From assembly GCF_001591045.1 (NCBI RefSeq), contig NZ_BCUA01000011.1, positions 1 through 64,000 of the forward strand: DNA of 64,000 nucleotides, read 5' to 3'. The stretch comes from Sphingopyxis granuli NBRC 100800 (lineage in GTDB: Bacteria > Pseudomonadota > Alphaproteobacteria > Sphingomonadales > Sphingomonadaceae). How positions within the stretch are numbered: position 1 is the stretch's first letter; each line of letters opens with the position of its first letter. The notes under the pieces were generated by a model. That model saw only the letters and a program-made list of their open reading frames with translations. It had not been told where the DNA came from and searched no databases. Below, one piece after another: positions 8,703 to 18,074 of the stretch. Both the position numbers and the translations under genes were made by a program.

Positions 8703-9872
8703 ATGGCTACAGCTTATATCGTAGACGCCGTCCGCACCGCCGGCGGCCGCCGCGGCGGCCGGCTGGCCGGTGTCCACCCCGTCGACCTCGGCGCAGCGGT
8801 GTTCGACGCGATCGCCGACCGCAACGATTTCGACACCAACGTGATCGAGGACGTCATCACCGGCTGCGTGTCGCAAGGCGGGCAGCAGACGATGGACCTC
8901 GGCCGCAATGCGGTGCTCGCGTCGAAGCTTCCCGACAGCATCCCTGCGGTCACCATCGACCGCCAGTGCGGCTCGTCGCAGCAGGCGGTGATGTTCGCGG
9001 CGCAGGCGGTGATGTCTGGCACGCAGGACGTCGTGCTGGCGAGCGGCATCGAGAGCATGACGCGGGTGCCGATGGGCAGCGTCGCGACGCTGTTCATGAA
9101 GGAGGGGCTCGGCAACTACAAATCGCCGCGGCTCGAAGAGAAATATCCCGGCATCATGTTCAGCCAGTTCATGGGCGCCGAGATGATCGTCAAGAAGCAC
9201 GGCTTCACCAAGGCCGACCTCGACGCCTTCGCGCTCGAAAGCCACCGCCGCGCCAGGGCGGCGACCGAGGCGGGCCTGTTCGATCGGGAGATCGTTCCGG
9301 TCGAGATCGAGACCGCCGACGGCAAGGAATGGCACAAGGCCGACGAGGGCATCCGCCACGACGCGACGCTCGAAAGCATCGCCGGGGTCAAGCTGCTCCA
9401 GGAAGGCGGCACGATCACCGCGGCGACGTCGAGCCAGATCTGCGACGGCGCCTCGGCGGTGCTGGTCGTGTCCGAACAGGCGCTCAAGGATCATGGTCTG
9501 ACCCCGCGCGCGCGCGTCCATCACCTGTCGGTGACGGCGGGCGATCCGATCATCATGCTCGAGGAACCGCTGTTCGCGACCGAAAAGGCCTTGAAGAAGG
9601 CGGGGCTCAAGATCGGCGACATCGATGCCTATGAGGTCAATGAGGCGTTCGCGCCGGTGCCGCTCGCGTGGCTCAAGTATCTTGATGCCGATCCCGCACG
9701 GCTCAACGTCCACGGCGGTGCCATCGCGCTCGGCCACCCGCTCGGCGCCACCGGCGCGAAGCTGATGGCGACGCTGCTCGGCGTGCTCGACGCCCGGGGC
9801 GGCAAATACGGCCTTCAGACGATGTGCGAAGGCGGCGGCCAGGCGAACGTCACCATCGTCGAGCGGCTGTAA
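8703..9872 (+). CDS. Acetyl-CoA C-acyltransferase (thiolase)
   Basis: A 389-residue type I/II thiolase. The acyl-accepting cysteine is C89 in DRQCGSSQQA; the GHPLGATG histidine lies near 345 and the second catalytic cysteine in the MCEGGGQA motif near 375. It cleaves 3-ketoacyl-CoA to acetyl-CoA plus a shortened acyl-CoA, or works in reverse. Its setting between an acyl-CoA dehydrogenase and a type II 3-hydroxyacyl-CoA dehydrogenase argues for a degradative role. A strong ribosome site (AAGGAA) precedes the ATG. Only the palindromic repeat DNA separates it from its neighbours, so one transcript is plausible. Confidence 0.94.
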   Translation: MATAYIVDAVRTAGGRRGGRLAGVHPVDLGAAVFDAIADRNDFDTNVIEDVITGCVSQGGQQTMDLGRNAVLASKLPDSIPAVTIDRQCGSSQQAVMFAAQAVMSGTQDVVLASGIESMTRVPMGSVATLFMKEGLGNYKSPRLEEKYPGIMFSQFMGAEMIVKKHGFTKADLDAFALESHRRARAATEAGLFDREIVPVEIETADGKEWHKADEGIRHDATLESIAGVKLLQEGGTITAATSSQICDGASAVLVVSEQALKDHGLTPRARVHHLSVTAGDPIIMLEEPLFATEKALKKAGLKIGDIDAYEVNEAFAPVPLAWLKYLDADPARLNVHGGAIALGHPLGATGAKLMATLLGVLDARGGKYGLQTMCEGGGQANVTIVERL

Positions 9873-9884
9873 GAATCCGGCGTC

Positions 9885-9955
9885 GCCCCGGCGAAAGCCG
9901 GGGCCGCTATCCACATGGGCGTCACGGCGCCTGCGATCCCGGCTTTCGCCGGGAT
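9885..9955. repeat. Paired CCCGGCGAAAGCCGGG palindromes
   Basis: Two hairpins of the CCCGG-CGAAAG-CCGGG type, at 9885-9904 and in opposite orientation at 9936-9955, lie between the thiolase and SDR genes. The same core makes up the arms of the repeat between hisA and hisF (17209-17293). Confidence 0.7.
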
Positions 9956-9978
9956 GACGAAATCAGAAAGGACATCCC

Positions 9979-10761
9979 ATGAAACTCGATTCCACCGTTT
10001 CCGCCGTCGTCACCGGGGGCGCCTCGGGCCTCGGCGCCGCCACTGCGCGCGCGCTCGCCGCGAAGGGCGTCAAGGTCGCGATCTTCGACCTGCAGGAGGA
10101 AAAGGGCAAGGCGATCGCCGCGGAACTCGGCGGCGTCTTCTGCGAATGCAACGTCACCGACGACGCGTCGGTTGATGCCGCCTTCGCCAAGGCGCGCGCC
10201 GCGATCGGGCAGGAGCGCATCCTCGTCAACTGCGCGGGCACGGGCAATGCGATCAAGACCGCGAGCCGCAGCAAGGAAGACGGCAGCATCAAGCATTTCC
10301 CGCTCGATGCGTTCAACTGGATCATCCAGATCAACCTCGTCGGCACCTTCCGCTGCATCGCCAAGTCGGCCGCGGGCATGATGACGCTCGACCCGATGGC
10401 GGACGGTGAGCGCGGCGCGATCGTCAACACGGCTTCGGTTGCCGCGGAGGACGGCCAGATCGGCCAAGCCGCCTATTCGGCGTCGAAGGGCGGGGTCGTC
10501 GGCATGACGCTGCCCGTCGCGCGCGACCTCGCGAGCGAGAATATCCGCGTGAACACCATCCTGCCGGGCATCTTCGACACTCCGTTGCTCGGCGCCGCGC
10601 CGCAGAATGTCCGCGACGCGCTCGCCGCCTCGGTGCTCAATCCGAAGCGGCTCGGCAATCCGGACGAATATGCCACCCTCGCGCTCTGCATGATCGAGAA
10701 CGGCTATTTCAACGGCGAGGACGTCCGCCTCGACGGCGGCATCCGCATGGCGCCGCGCTGA
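9979..10761 (+). CDS. SDR family, 3-hydroxyacyl-CoA dehydrogenase type II-like
   Basis: A 260-residue short-chain dehydrogenase with the cofactor motif TGGASGLG (12-19), NCAG near 83 and the catalytic YSASK near 165-169. The aspartate after beta-2 (IFDLQ) predicts NAD rather than NADP. The overall sequence pattern is that of the HSD10/type II 3-hydroxyacyl-CoA dehydrogenase branch, which oxidises 3-hydroxyacyl-CoA and 2-methyl-3-hydroxybutyryl-CoA from isoleucine. Its place between a thiolase and an acyl-CoA thioesterase supports that role. The thioesterase ATG follows its stop codon by 1 bp. Confidence 0.88.
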   Translation: MKLDSTVSAVVTGGASGLGAATARALAAKGVKVAIFDLQEEKGKAIAAELGGVFCECNVTDDASVDAAFAKARAAIGQERILVNCAGTGNAIKTASRSKEDGSIKHFPLDAFNWIIQINLVGTFRCIAKSAAGMMTLDPMADGERGAIVNTASVAAEDGQIGQAAYSASKGGVVGMTLPVARDLASENIRVNTILPGIFDTPLLGAAPQNVRDALAASVLNPKRLGNPDEYATLALCMIENGYFNGEDVRLDGGIRMAPR

Positions 10762-10762
10762 T

Positions 10763-11200
10763 ATGGCTAAACCGGAAGGCTGGCGGCTCGATGCCGCCAG
10801 CTACCCCGTCTGCGAAACATTCCAGACGCGGTTCCAGGACATGGACGTCAACGGCCACCTCAACAACGTGGCCTTCGCGGCGCTGTTCGAAAGCGGTCGC
10901 GTCCTGCTCAACTGGCGCCTGCGCGCGCAGGGCGAGCGCGCGGCGAACGAACGCATGATGGTCGCCGCGGTCGAGATCAACTATCTGGCCGAGGGCAATT
11001 TCCCCGATCCCGTCGAGATCGCGACCGGCATCGGCCGCATCGGCACGTCGAGCTGGACGCTTATCCAGGCGATGTTCCAGAACGGCCGCGCGATCGCAAC
11101 CTGCGACACCGTCGTCGTCTGCCGCACCGACGGCGAGGCGAAGCCGCTGCGCGCGGAGATGGTCGCAGAGCTGGAGGCGAATCTGGCTAGGCCGATTTAG
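10763..11200 (+). CDS. Hot-dog fold acyl-CoA thioesterase (4HBT family)
   Basis: A 145-residue single hot-dog domain. The FQTRFQDMDVNGHLNN segment (about 19-35) matches the 4-hydroxybenzoyl-CoA thioesterase/YbgC pattern with the catalytic aspartate in DMDVNGHLNN. It should hydrolyse an acyl-CoA to the free acid and CoA; the preferred acyl group is unknown. It follows the SDR gene by 1 bp, so it is translationally linked to the beta-oxidation run and may remove dead-end intermediates. It ends before a convergent hairpin repeat facing gmk. Confidence 0.87.
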   Translation: MAKPEGWRLDAASYPVCETFQTRFQDMDVNGHLNNVAFAALFESGRVLLNWRLRAQGERAANERMMVAAVEINYLAEGNFPDPVEIATGIGRIGTSSWTLIQAMFQNGRAIATCDTVVVCRTDGEAKPLRAEMVAELEANLARPI

Positions 11201-11217
11201 CGATCTGGCCTGACCTT

Positions 11218-11246
11218 CGTCATCCCGGACTTGATCCGGGGTGACG
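11218..11246. terminator. Convergent hairpin between the thioesterase gene and gmk
   Basis: CGTCATCCCGG-ACTTGAT-CCGGGGTGACG is an imperfect palindrome in the 73-bp gap between two converging genes. It is a common intergenic repeat type in alphaproteobacteria and is placed where a bidirectional terminator would be useful. There is no long T-tract. Confidence 0.45.
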
Positions 11247-11273
11247 ATGAACGGAGGACGGAGCCTAGCGCTA

Positions 11274-11936
11274 TTAAAGCTTCTTGTCCGCCTCGGGCAC
11301 CGATCGGATCAGGTCGCGGGCGAAGCCGATCAGGCCGATCTGGCGGCGGCGCTTCAGCCGTTCGGCGCGCAGGATCGCCTTCACTTCGTCGAAGCAGCCT
11401 TCGACATCGTCGTTGATCAGTACATAGTCATAGCCGTCCCAGTGGCTGATCTCGTTCGCCGCGCGCGCCATGCGCGCCGCGATCACTTCGTCGCTGTCGG
11501 TCCCGCGCGACCGCAGCCGGCGTTCGAGTTCCGCCATCGTCGGCGGCAGGATGAACACGCGCACCACGTCGGGGCCGGCTTCCTGATAGAGCTGCTGCGC
11601 CCCCTGCCAGTCGATGTCGAACAGCACGTCCTTGCCCGCGGCGAGCAGGTTCTCGACCGGCCCGCGCGGCGTGCCGTAGCGGTGGCCGAAGACATGCGCC
11701 CATTCGAGGAATTCGCCGTCGGCGGCCATCTGCTTGAAGGTTTCGACATCGACGAAATGATAATCGACCCCGTCGCGCTCGCCCGGGCGCATCGGCCGCG
11801 TGGTCGCGGAGATCGAAAGCGCGATGTCGGGATCGGCGGCGAGCATCTTTTTCGAAATCGTGGTCTTGCCCGCGCCCGAAGGCGACGACAGAATGAAGAG
11901 CACGCCGCGGCGGTGAAGATGGACGCTGTCAGCCAT
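11274..11936 (-). CDS. gmk: Guanylate kinase
   Basis: Phosphorylates GMP/dGMP with ATP in purine nucleotide synthesis. The 220-residue protein has the P-loop SSPSGAGKT at 17-25, the GMP-binding block [20 protein letters not shown] (about 43-62) and GTPRGPVE near 88-95. Its length is slightly above the usual 205-210 because of a C-terminal tail. The ATG at 11936 overlaps in opposite orientation an upstream ATG of the divergent DUF2585 frame, so the two genes share a very short promoter region. Confidence 0.96.
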   Translation of the reverse strand: MADSVHLHRRGVLFILSSPSGAGKTTISKKMLAADPDIALSISATTRPMRPGERDGVDYHFVDVETFKQMAADGEFLEWAHVFGHRYGTPRGPVENLLAAGKDVLFDIDWQGAQQLYQEAGPDVVRVFILPPTMAELERRLRSRGTDSDEVIAARMARAANEISHWDGYDYVLINDDVEGCFDEVKAILRAERLKRRRQIGLIGFARDLIRSVPEADKKL

Positions 11937-11985
11937 GCGGGCTCATTGCGCGCGCGCGGGCGCCGGTCAAGCGGGAAGGGGCATC

Positions 11986-12546
11986 ATGGCGGGAATGACG
12001 CGCAGAGGTTGGCTGGTCGCGGCCGCGCTGCTGGCCTTGCTCGCCGCGATCCTGATCGCGATGGGACGCCCGCCGATCTGTCCGTGCGGTACCGTCAGCC
12101 TGTGGCACGGGGTCGTCCAGTCGAACCAGAACAGCCAGCAGATTTCGGATTGGTACAGCTTCAGCCACGTTATCCACGGCTTCCTCTTCTATGGCCTGTC
12201 GCGCTGGCTGATGCCGCGCGCGCCGCTGTGGATCGCGCTCGCCGTCGCGATCGGAATCGAAGGGGCGTGGGAGATTCTCGAAAATTCGCCGATCATCATC
12301 GACCGCTATCGCGAGGTGACGATGGCCTATGGCTATGCGGGCGATTCGGTGCTCAATTCGGTGAGCGATGCGGCGTTCATGCTGCTCGGCTTCCTCGCCG
12401 CGAGCCGGATGCGCTGGCAGACGACCGTCGCCATCGCGATCGCCTTCGAATTGTTCACCCTGTTCGCGATCCGCGACAATCTGACGCTCAACGTCCTGAT
12501 GCTGGTATCGCCGGTGGAGGCGATCAAGGACTGGCAGGCGGGCTGA
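11986..12546 (+). CDS. DUF2585 family membrane protein
   Basis: A 186-residue integral membrane protein matching the alphaproteobacterial DUF2585 (UPF0314-like) pattern: an N-terminal TM (about 9-27), the [11 protein letters not shown] block, [13 protein letters not shown], the conserved [18 protein letters not shown] segment and [13 protein letters not shown], with about five hydrophobic spans. Function is unknown. The frame is open from 11935, but the ATG at 11986 with a GGGAAGGGG ribosome site six bases upstream avoids overlap with gmk and gives the family length. An ATG three codons later is also possible. Confidence 0.8.
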   Translation: MAGMTRRGWLVAAALLALLAAILIAMGRPPICPCGTVSLWHGVVQSNQNSQQISDWYSFSHVIHGFLFYGLSRWLMPRAPLWIALAVAIGIEGAWEILENSPIIIDRYREVTMAYGYAGDSVLNSVSDAAFMLLGFLAASRMRWQTTVAIAIAFELFTLFAIRDNLTLNVLMLVSPVEAIKDWQAG

Positions 12547-12566
12547 TCTTCGATAACGAAGCGGTT

Positions 12567-12932
12567 TTAGTGAACCGACGGCTGCCCATTCGTTTCGACC
12601 GGCAGCGCCGGGGGCAGGGCATCGCCGAGCTGTTCGCCGTCGGACGCCGCGCTGTCGATACCGGCATAGCTGTCGACCACGCCTTCGCGCGCCAGCCGGT
12701 CGCCGATGCGATGCGCTTCCTCGGCGGCGCGGCGCTGTTCGGCGCGGTCGGCCCATTTCTTGGTGAGGTAGGCGGCGGCCGCGGTCGCGGCGAGCACGGC
12801 ATAGCGTTGCGGGAACATCCGCCGCGCCACGAACAACGTCCCGGCGCCGATCACGGCACCTGCGACCGGGTGATTATTCTTGCGGCGCCCGATCGCGCTG
12901 CCGAGCACGCCGCCGACGATCCGTCCCATCAT
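12567..12932 (-). CDS. Small hypothetical protein with a glycine-rich hydrophobic start
   Basis: About 121 residues. The N-terminal third is glycine/alanine-rich and hydrophobic (GRIVGGVLGSAIGRR, AVIGAGTLFVARR, AVLAATAAAAYLT), the middle is charged and helical (KKWADRAEQRRAAEEAHRIGDRL), and the tail is acidic. It may associate with the membrane. A good ribosome site (GGAGGAAGG) lies before a GTG at 12938 and two ATGs at 12932/12929; I chose the first ATG. It lies 22 bp after the fumC stop on the same strand, so it is probably the last gene of the fumC transcript. No function is recognised. Confidence 0.6.
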   Translation of the reverse strand: MMGRIVGGVLGSAIGRRKNNHPVAGAVIGAGTLFVARRMFPQRYAVLAATAAAAYLTKKWADRAEQRRAAEEAHRIGDRLAREGVVDSYAGIDSAASDGEQLGDALPPALPVETNGQPSVH

Positions 12933-12954
12933 CTTCACGATCCTTCCTCCCCCA

Positions 12955-14370
12955 TCAATCCGCGACCCGGCCTTCGGGTTCCGGACCGAGCATATGGCGC
13001 GGGTCGACGACCCGGTCGAAGGTCGCCGCATCGACGAAACCCAGCGCCAGCGCCCCCTCGCGCAGCGTCGAACCGGTCTCGTGCGCGTGTTTTGCGATCA
13101 TTGCCGCGTTGTCATAGCCGATCTCGGGCGCCAGCGCGGTGACGAGCATCAGCGAGCGCTCGACCAGTTCGGCGATTCGCGGGCGGTTCGGTTCGATCCC
13201 GGCGACGCAGCGGGTCGCGAAGCTTTCCATGCCGGTCGCGAGCAGGTCGATCGAGCGCAGCACATTGGCGCCGATCAGCGGCTTGAAGACATTGAGTTCG
13301 AGATGGCCCTGCATCCCGCCGACGGTCACCGCCTGATGATTGCCGATCACCTGCGCCGCGACCATCGTCAGCATCTCGCACTGGGTCGGGTTGACCTTGC
13401 CCGGCATGATCGAGCTGCCGGGCTCGTTCGCGGGCAGGTCGATCTCGCCCAGACCGGCGCGCGGGCCGGAGCCGAGCAGGCGGATGTCGTTGGCGATCTT
13501 GGTCAGCGCGACCGCGAGCGTGTTCAGCCGCCCCGACAGGTCGACCAGCATGTCGTGGCTCGCCAGCGCCTCGAACTTGTTCGGCGCGCTTGCGAAGGCG
13601 ACGCCGGTGATCGCGGTCATCTCGGCCGCGAAATCCCCGGCGAAGCCCGCGGGCGCGTTGAGCCCGGTGCCGACCGCGGTCCCGCCCTGCGCGAGATGCG
13701 GCAGGGCATGCTGCACCAGCGGCTCGGTGCGCGTCCGGCACAAAAGCAACTGGGCGTGATAGCCCGAAAATTCCTGCCCCAGCGTCAGCGGCGTCGCATC
13801 CTGCAGATGGGTGCGGCCGATCTTGACGATATCGTCCCACGCCTCCGCCTTGGCGCGCAGCGCCTCGATCAGCAGGTCGAGCGCCGGCAGCAGGCGGCTG
13901 CGCATCGCCAGCGTCGCGGCGACGTGCATCGCGGTCGGAAAGCTGTCGTTCGACGACTGGCCGCGGTTGACGTCGTCGTTGGGATGCACCGGCACCTTGC
14001 CGCCGCGCGTGCCGGTCAGCATCTCGTTGGCGCGGCCGGCGATCACCTCATTGGCGTTCATGTTGCTCTGGGTGCCGCTGCCCGTCTGCCAGATGACGAG
14101 CGGGAACTGGTCGTCATGCTCGCCGGCGGCGACTTCGGCGGCGGCGGCCTCGATCGCGTCGGCCTTTTCGGCGGACAGGCCGTGGCGGCGGTTAACCCGC
14201 GCCGCCGCCTGCTTGACCAGCGCGAGCGCGTGGACGATCCCGACCGGCATCCGCTCGCGCGCGCCGAAGGGGAAATTCTCGATCGACCGCTGAGTCTGCG
14301 CACCCCAATAGGCGCCGGCGGGCACCGCGATCTCGCCCAGGCTGTCGCTTTCGATCCGCGTGTCGCTCAT
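12955..14370 (-). CDS. fumC: Class II fumarate hydratase
   Basis: Reversibly hydrates fumarate to L-malate in the TCA cycle without an iron-sulfur cluster. The 471-residue protein shows [33 protein letters not shown] and the superfamily signature [15 protein letters not shown]. The start at 14370 (MSDTRIE) fits the family; upstream sequence in the frame belongs to the neighbouring membrane protein region. The ATG overlaps the stop of the upstream small membrane protein gene by 4 bp, indicating translational coupling. Confidence 0.97.
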   Translation of the reverse strand: MSDTRIESDSLGEIAVPAGAYWGAQTQRSIENFPFGARERMPVGIVHALALVKQAAARVNRRHGLSAEKADAIEAAAAEVAAGEHDDQFPLVIWQTGSGTQSNMNANEVIAGRANEMLTGTRGGKVPVHPNDDVNRGQSSNDSFPTAMHVAATLAMRSRLLPALDLLIEALRAKAEAWDDIVKIGRTHLQDATPLTLGQEFSGYHAQLLLCRTRTEPLVQHALPHLAQGGTAVGTGLNAPAGFAGDFAAEMTAITGVAFASAPNKFEALASHDMLVDLSGRLNTLAVALTKIANDIRLLGSGPRAGLGEIDLPANEPGSSIMPGKVNPTQCEMLTMVAAQVIGNHQAVTVGGMQGHLELNVFKPLIGANVLRSIDLLATGMESFATRCVAGIEPNRPRIAELVERSLMLVTALAPEIGYDNAAMIAKHAHETGSTLREGALALGFVDAATFDRVVDPRHMLGPEPEGRVAD

Positions 14371-14678
14371 AGGATCAATATCCTCGTCACCATCACCGCC
14401 CCAGCCCAGATCAGCGCGACGAGGCTGAGCAGCTTCCAGAAACCGCGCTCGCCGACCCGCGCGCGCAGCCAGGCGGCGACGATCCAGACCAGCACCAGCG
14501 CCGGGGTCAGCACCAGCAGGCTGAAGCGCAGCAGCCCGTCGGCGATCTGCCCGCGGGGATAGGGCCCCTCGAACAAGGCATAGCCCTCGACCCCCCACCA
14601 GAAGGCGGCGGTCAGCACGACCATGCCCGCAAGGGCCCAATATTGCCAGAAGCGCGATGGCGGCCAATTGTCGGCCAC
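14367..14678 (-). CDS. Small membrane protein upstream of fumC
   Basis: A 103-residue protein with three predicted membrane spans (about 12-30, 48-67 and 82-101) and little else. Its stop codon overlaps the fumC start by 4 bp and it begins 5 bp after the sspB stop, so the three genes form one tight unit. I do not recognise the family. Its position between a proteolysis adaptor and a TCA enzyme gives no strong functional clue. Confidence 0.75.
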   Translation of the reverse strand: MADNWPPSRFWQYWALAGMVVLTAAFWWGVEGYALFEGPYPRGQIADGLLRFSLLVLTPALVLVWIVAAWLRARVGERGFWKLLSLVALIWAGAVMVTRILIL

Positions 14679-14683
14679 GGCGG

Positions 14684-15166
14684 CTATTTCTTCTTGCCGA
14701 AGTCCACGGTCACCACGTTCGACCCGTCCTCGGCCGATACGTCGGGGCGGTCGTTATGGGCTTCGTCATGCGGTTCGGGCGCTTCCATATCCTCGTCGCT
14801 GACCTGGAACTGGAGCCCGAAATCGACCGATGGATCGACGAAGGCGGTGATCGCCGCATAGGGGATCACCAACATCGACGGCGTCTGGTTGAACGACAGG
14901 CCGACGCTGAAATGATCCGATTCGACCTTCAGGTCCCAGAAGCGGTTCTGGAGCACGATCGTCATTTCGTCGGGGAACTTGGCGACCAGATGCGCGGGGA
15001 TCGACACGCCCGGCGCCTGCGTCTTGAAGGTGATATAGAAATGATGCTCGCCGGGCAGGCTGTCCGATCCGACGATCTGCGACAGCACGCGGCCGACCAC
15101 GGCGCGCAGGGCGTCCTGCACGATCTCGTCATAGGGAATCAGGCTGTCGCGGACTTCGTCACTCAT
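14684..15166 (-). CDS. sspB: SspB-type ClpXP adaptor (alpha family)
   Basis: A 160-residue protein of the alphaproteobacterial SspB family, which delivers ssrA-tagged proteins to the ClpXP protease. The substrate-binding domain spans about residues 7-120 ([45 protein letters not shown]). An acidic flexible linker follows, and the C-terminal peptide [10 protein letters not shown] looks like the ClpX-tethering (XB) tail. The assignment rests on this domain-linker-tail layout. It is the first gene of the sspB-membrane protein-fumC unit and is divergent from hisB. Confidence 0.92.
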   Translation of the reverse strand: MSDEVRDSLIPYDEIVQDALRAVVGRVLSQIVGSDSLPGEHHFYITFKTQAPGVSIPAHLVAKFPDEMTIVLQNRFWDLKVESDHFSVGLSFNQTPSMLVIPYAAITAFVDPSVDFGLQFQVSDEDMEAPEPHDEAHNDRPDVSAEDGSNVVTVDFGKKK

Positions 15167-15263
15167 GGGCGAGGGGGATGAACGGCGCGCGGGCGATGGT
15201 CAAGGGGGGTCGAGAGCGGAGAGTCGCCTTGCAACGCGAAAAGTCGCTGCTATGGCGTCGGCC

Positions 15264-15851
15264 ATGCGAACCGCCTCTGTCCAGCGCACGACTAGGGAAA
15301 CCGATATCGCGATCACCGTCGATCTCGACGGCAGCGGCACCTATTCGGTATCGACCGGCATCGGCTTTCTCGACCACATGATCGAGCAACTGTCGCGCCA
15401 TTCGCTGATCGACATTTCGATGACGGTGAAGGGCGACCTGCACATCGACCAGCACCACACGGTAGAGGATTCGGCGCTCGCGCTGGGCGATGCGGTGGCC
15501 AGGGCGCTCGGCGACAAGCGCGGCATCGCCCGCTATGGCGAGGCGCATGCGCCGATGGACGAGACGCTGACGCGCTGCATCCTCGACATTTCGGGGCGGC
15601 CGCACTGCGTCTGGAACTCGGGTTTCTCGCAGCCGCGGCTCGGCGAGATGGATACCGAGCTGTTCCCGCACTGGTTCGCCAGCTTCGCGCAGGCCGCCGG
15701 GATCACGCTGCACATCGAAACCCTCTATGGCGAGAACAACCACCATATCGCCGAGAGCATGTACAAGGCGCTGGCGCGTGCACTGCGCCAGGCGGTCGAG
15801 ATCGACCCGCGCAAGGGCGACGCGATCCCGTCGACCAAGGGTGTGCTCTAG
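15264..15851 (+). CDS. hisB: Imidazoleglycerol-phosphate dehydratase
   Basis: Catalyses the sixth step of histidine synthesis. The 195-residue monofunctional enzyme has the manganese-binding [16 protein letters not shown] and [14 protein letters not shown] motifs and the second pair RPHCVWN and [10 protein letters not shown]. There is no phosphatase domain, as expected outside enterobacteria. The ATG at 15264 gives the normal length; an ATG four codons upstream (15252) is also possible and neither has a strong ribosome site. It is the first gene of hisB-hisH-hisA-hisF, with hisH 9 bp downstream. Confidence 0.96.
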   Translation: MRTASVQRTTRETDIAITVDLDGSGTYSVSTGIGFLDHMIEQLSRHSLIDISMTVKGDLHIDQHHTVEDSALALGDAVARALGDKRGIARYGEAHAPMDETLTRCILDISGRPHCVWNSGFSQPRLGEMDTELFPHWFASFAQAAGITLHIETLYGENNHHIAESMYKALARALRQAVEIDPRKGDAIPSTKGVL

Positions 15852-15860
15852 GAGCCGTCC

Positions 15861-16469
15861 ATGAGCGTGATTGCCCTGATCGACTATGGCGCAGGCAATC
15901 TTCGCTCGGTGCATAATGCGCTCGTCGCGGCAGGCGCGGACAATGTCGCCGTCACCGCCGATCCCGATGTCGTGGCCAAGGCCGACCGCATCGTGCTGCC
16001 CGGTGTCGGCGCCTTTGCGGCGTGCATGGACGGCCTGTCGGCGATCGAGGGGCTGATCGAGTCGATCGAGCGGCGCGTGCGGGGCGAGGGGGCGCCGTTC
16101 CTGGGCATCTGCGTCGGCATGCAGCTGCTCGCCGACGCGGGCGAGGAGCATGGGCGGCACCGGGGGCTCGGCTGGATCTGCGGGACGGTGCGGGCCTTCG
16201 ATCCGCAACCGGGCCTGCGCATCCCGCACATGGGCTGGAACGACGTGGTTCCGACCGTCGCGCATCCGGTGATCGCGGCGGGCGAGGCCTATTATCTGCA
16301 CGGCTATCATTTCGCCGACGCCGTGGACGTGCTGGCGACCAGCAGCCATGGCGGTCTCTTCACGGCAGCGGTCGGCCGCGACAATATCGTCGGCGTGCAG
16401 TTTCACCCCGAAAAGAGCCAGGCCTATGGCCTCGCCACCCTCGAAAGATTTCTCGCATGGCGGCCCTGA
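15861..16469 (+). CDS. hisH: Imidazole glycerol phosphate synthase, glutaminase subunit
   Basis: Supplies ammonia from glutamine to HisF. The 202-residue class I amidotransferase has DYGAGNLRS near the start, the oxyanion/nucleophile block [10 protein letters not shown] with Cys84, and the His182/Glu184 pair in QFHPEKSQ. It has the usual length. It overlaps the hisA start by 13 bp, so hisH and hisA are translationally linked. Confidence 0.97.
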   Translation: MSVIALIDYGAGNLRSVHNALVAAGADNVAVTADPDVVAKADRIVLPGVGAFAACMDGLSAIEGLIESIERRVRGEGAPFLGICVGMQLLADAGEEHGRHRGLGWICGTVRAFDPQPGLRIPHMGWNDVVPTVAHPVIAAGEAYYLHGYHFADAVDVLATSSHGGLFTAAVGRDNIVGVQFHPEKSQAYGLATLERFLAWRP

Positions 16470-17191
16470 CGATCTTCCCCGCGATCGACCTGAAGGGCGG
16501 ACAGGTGGTGCGGCTGGCCGAGGGCGACATGGCGCGCGCGACAGTTTACGGCGACGATCCGGCGGCGCAGGCGCGGCTGTTCGCCGCGGCGGGCGCGGAC
16601 TGGCTGCATGTCGTCGACCTCGACGGCGCTTTCGCAGGGGAAAGCGTCAACGGCGCGGCGGTCGAGAGCATCATCGCCGCGTTTCCAGGCAAGGTGCAGG
16701 TCGGCGGCGGCATTCGTGACCGGGCGGGCGTCGATCGCTGGCTGGCGCGCGGCGTCGAGCGCGTGATCATCGGCACCGCCGCGCTGAAAGATCCCGAGTT
16801 CGTCAAATCGGCTGCGCGCGATCTGCCCGGACGGATCGTGGTGGGGGTCGATGCGAGGGACGGTATGGTTGCGACCGAGGGCTGGGCCGATGTGTCCGAC
16901 GTGCGCGTCGAAGACCTTGCGCGGCGGTTCGAGGATGCCGGCGTCGCGGCGCTGCTCTTTACTGACGTCGGCCGCGACGGGCTGCTGAAAGGTTGCAATG
17001 TCGAGGCGACGGTGGCGCTCGCCCAGGCAGTCGCGATTCCGGTGATCGCTTCGGGCGGAGTCGCCGACATCGGCGACATCCATGCGCTTCGTCCGCATGT
17101 CGCAAGCGGCATCGAAGGCGTCATCACCGGCCGCGCGCTTTACGACGGTCGGCTCGATCTGGTCGAAGCAATTGCCGTGGGGCAGGGATGA
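16457..17191 (+). CDS. hisA: Phosphoribosylformimino-5-aminoimidazole carboxamide ribotide isomerase
   Basis: A 244-residue TIM barrel that performs the Amadori isomerisation in histidine synthesis. It shows [15 protein letters not shown] with the catalytic Asp8-type residue, [22 protein letters not shown], and [13 protein letters not shown]. The ATG at 16457 lies within the end of hisH. A palindromic repeat separates it from hisF. Confidence 0.97.
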   Translation: MAALTIFPAIDLKGGQVVRLAEGDMARATVYGDDPAAQARLFAAAGADWLHVVDLDGAFAGESVNGAAVESIIAAFPGKVQVGGGIRDRAGVDRWLARGVERVIIGTAALKDPEFVKSAARDLPGRIVVGVDARDGMVATEGWADVSDVRVEDLARRFEDAGVAALLFTDVGRDGLLKGCNVEATVALAQAVAIPVIASGGVADIGDIHALRPHVASGIEGVITGRALYDGRLDLVEAIAVGQG

Positions 17192-17208
17192 AGGCCATGC
17201 CTCTCAGT

Positions 17209-17293
17209 GTTCCCCGGCGAAAGCCGGGGTCCAGGGTGTTATCGCGCAACGACGGCTTCGTAACGCTCTGGACCCCGGCTTTCGCCGGGGAAC
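17209..17293. repeat. 85-bp palindromic element between hisA and hisF
   Basis: Arms 17209-17234 and 17268-17293 are exact reverse complements (26 nt), and each arm itself contains the CCCCGGCGAAAGCCGGGG hairpin. The element ends 16 bp before the hisF start and contains no gene. It is the only sizeable gap in the his block and could fold in the mRNA just before hisF. Confidence 0.85.
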
Positions 17294-17309
17294 ACGGAAG
17301 GTTGGCTCC

Positions 17310-18074
17310 ATGACCGTCCGCGTTCGTGTCATCCCCTGCCTCGACGTCGCCGACGGGCGCGTCGTCAAAGGCGTGAACTTCGTCGATCTCCGCGATGCGG
17401 GCGATCCGGTTGAGGCCGCGCGCGCTTACGACGCTGCGGGCGCCGACGAACTTTGCTTCCTCGACATCAGCGCGAGTCATCAGGGGCGCGGCACCCTGCT
17501 CGACATGGTCGCCCGCACGGCGGAGGTCTGCTTCATGCCGCTGACCGTCGGCGGTGGGGTGCGCAGCGCCGAGGATGCGCGCGCGCTGCTGCTCGCGGGC
17601 GCCGACAAGGTCGCGGTGAACAGCGCCGCGGTGGTGCGCCCCGAACTGGTCGCCGACATCGCCGACCGCTTCGGCAGCCAGTGCGCGGTGGGCAGCATCG
17701 ACGCGCGGCAGGTCGCGGCGGGGCGATGGGAAATCTTCACCCACGGCGGGCGGCGGGCGACCGGGATCGATGCCGTCGCGCATGCGGTGCGGCTCGCCGA
17801 ACTGGGGGCGGGCGAACTGCTCGTCACCAGCATGGACCGCGACGGCACGAAGGACGGCTATGACCTCGCGCTCACCCGCGCGATCGCCGATGCGGTATCG
17901 GTGCCGGTGATCGCGAGCGGCGGGGTCGGCAACCTCGACCATCTCGTTGCCGGGGTGATCGAGGGCGGGGCGAGCGCGGTGCTTGCCGCGAGCATCTTCC
18001 ACTTCGGCGAGGCGACGATCGCCGATGCGCATGCGCGGCTGGCGGCGGCGGGCTTGCCGGTCAGGTCTTTCTGA
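17310..18074 (+). CDS. hisF: Imidazole glycerol phosphate synthase, cyclase subunit
   Basis: A 254-residue TIM barrel that cyclises PRFAR with ammonia from HisH to imidazole glycerol phosphate and AICAR. The catalytic acids are visible in [15 protein letters not shown] and AVGSIDARQ, with the phosphate loops [10 protein letters not shown] and VIASGGVGN. The ATG at 17310 follows the palindromic repeat. The last 14 bp overlap the 3' end of the convergent ketoacyl synthase gene. No hisE follows it, although hisE commonly lies here in alphaproteobacteria. Confidence 0.97.
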   Translation: MTVRVRVIPCLDVADGRVVKGVNFVDLRDAGDPVEAARAYDAAGADELCFLDISASHQGRGTLLDMVARTAEVCFMPLTVGGGVRSAEDARALLLAGADKVAVNSAAVVRPELVADIADRFGSQCAVGSIDARQVAAGRWEIFTHGGRRATGIDAVAHAVRLAELGAGELLVTSMDRDGTKDGYDLALTRAIADAVSVPVIASGGVGNLDHLVAGVIEGGASAVLAASIFHFGEATIADAHARLAAAGLPVRSF

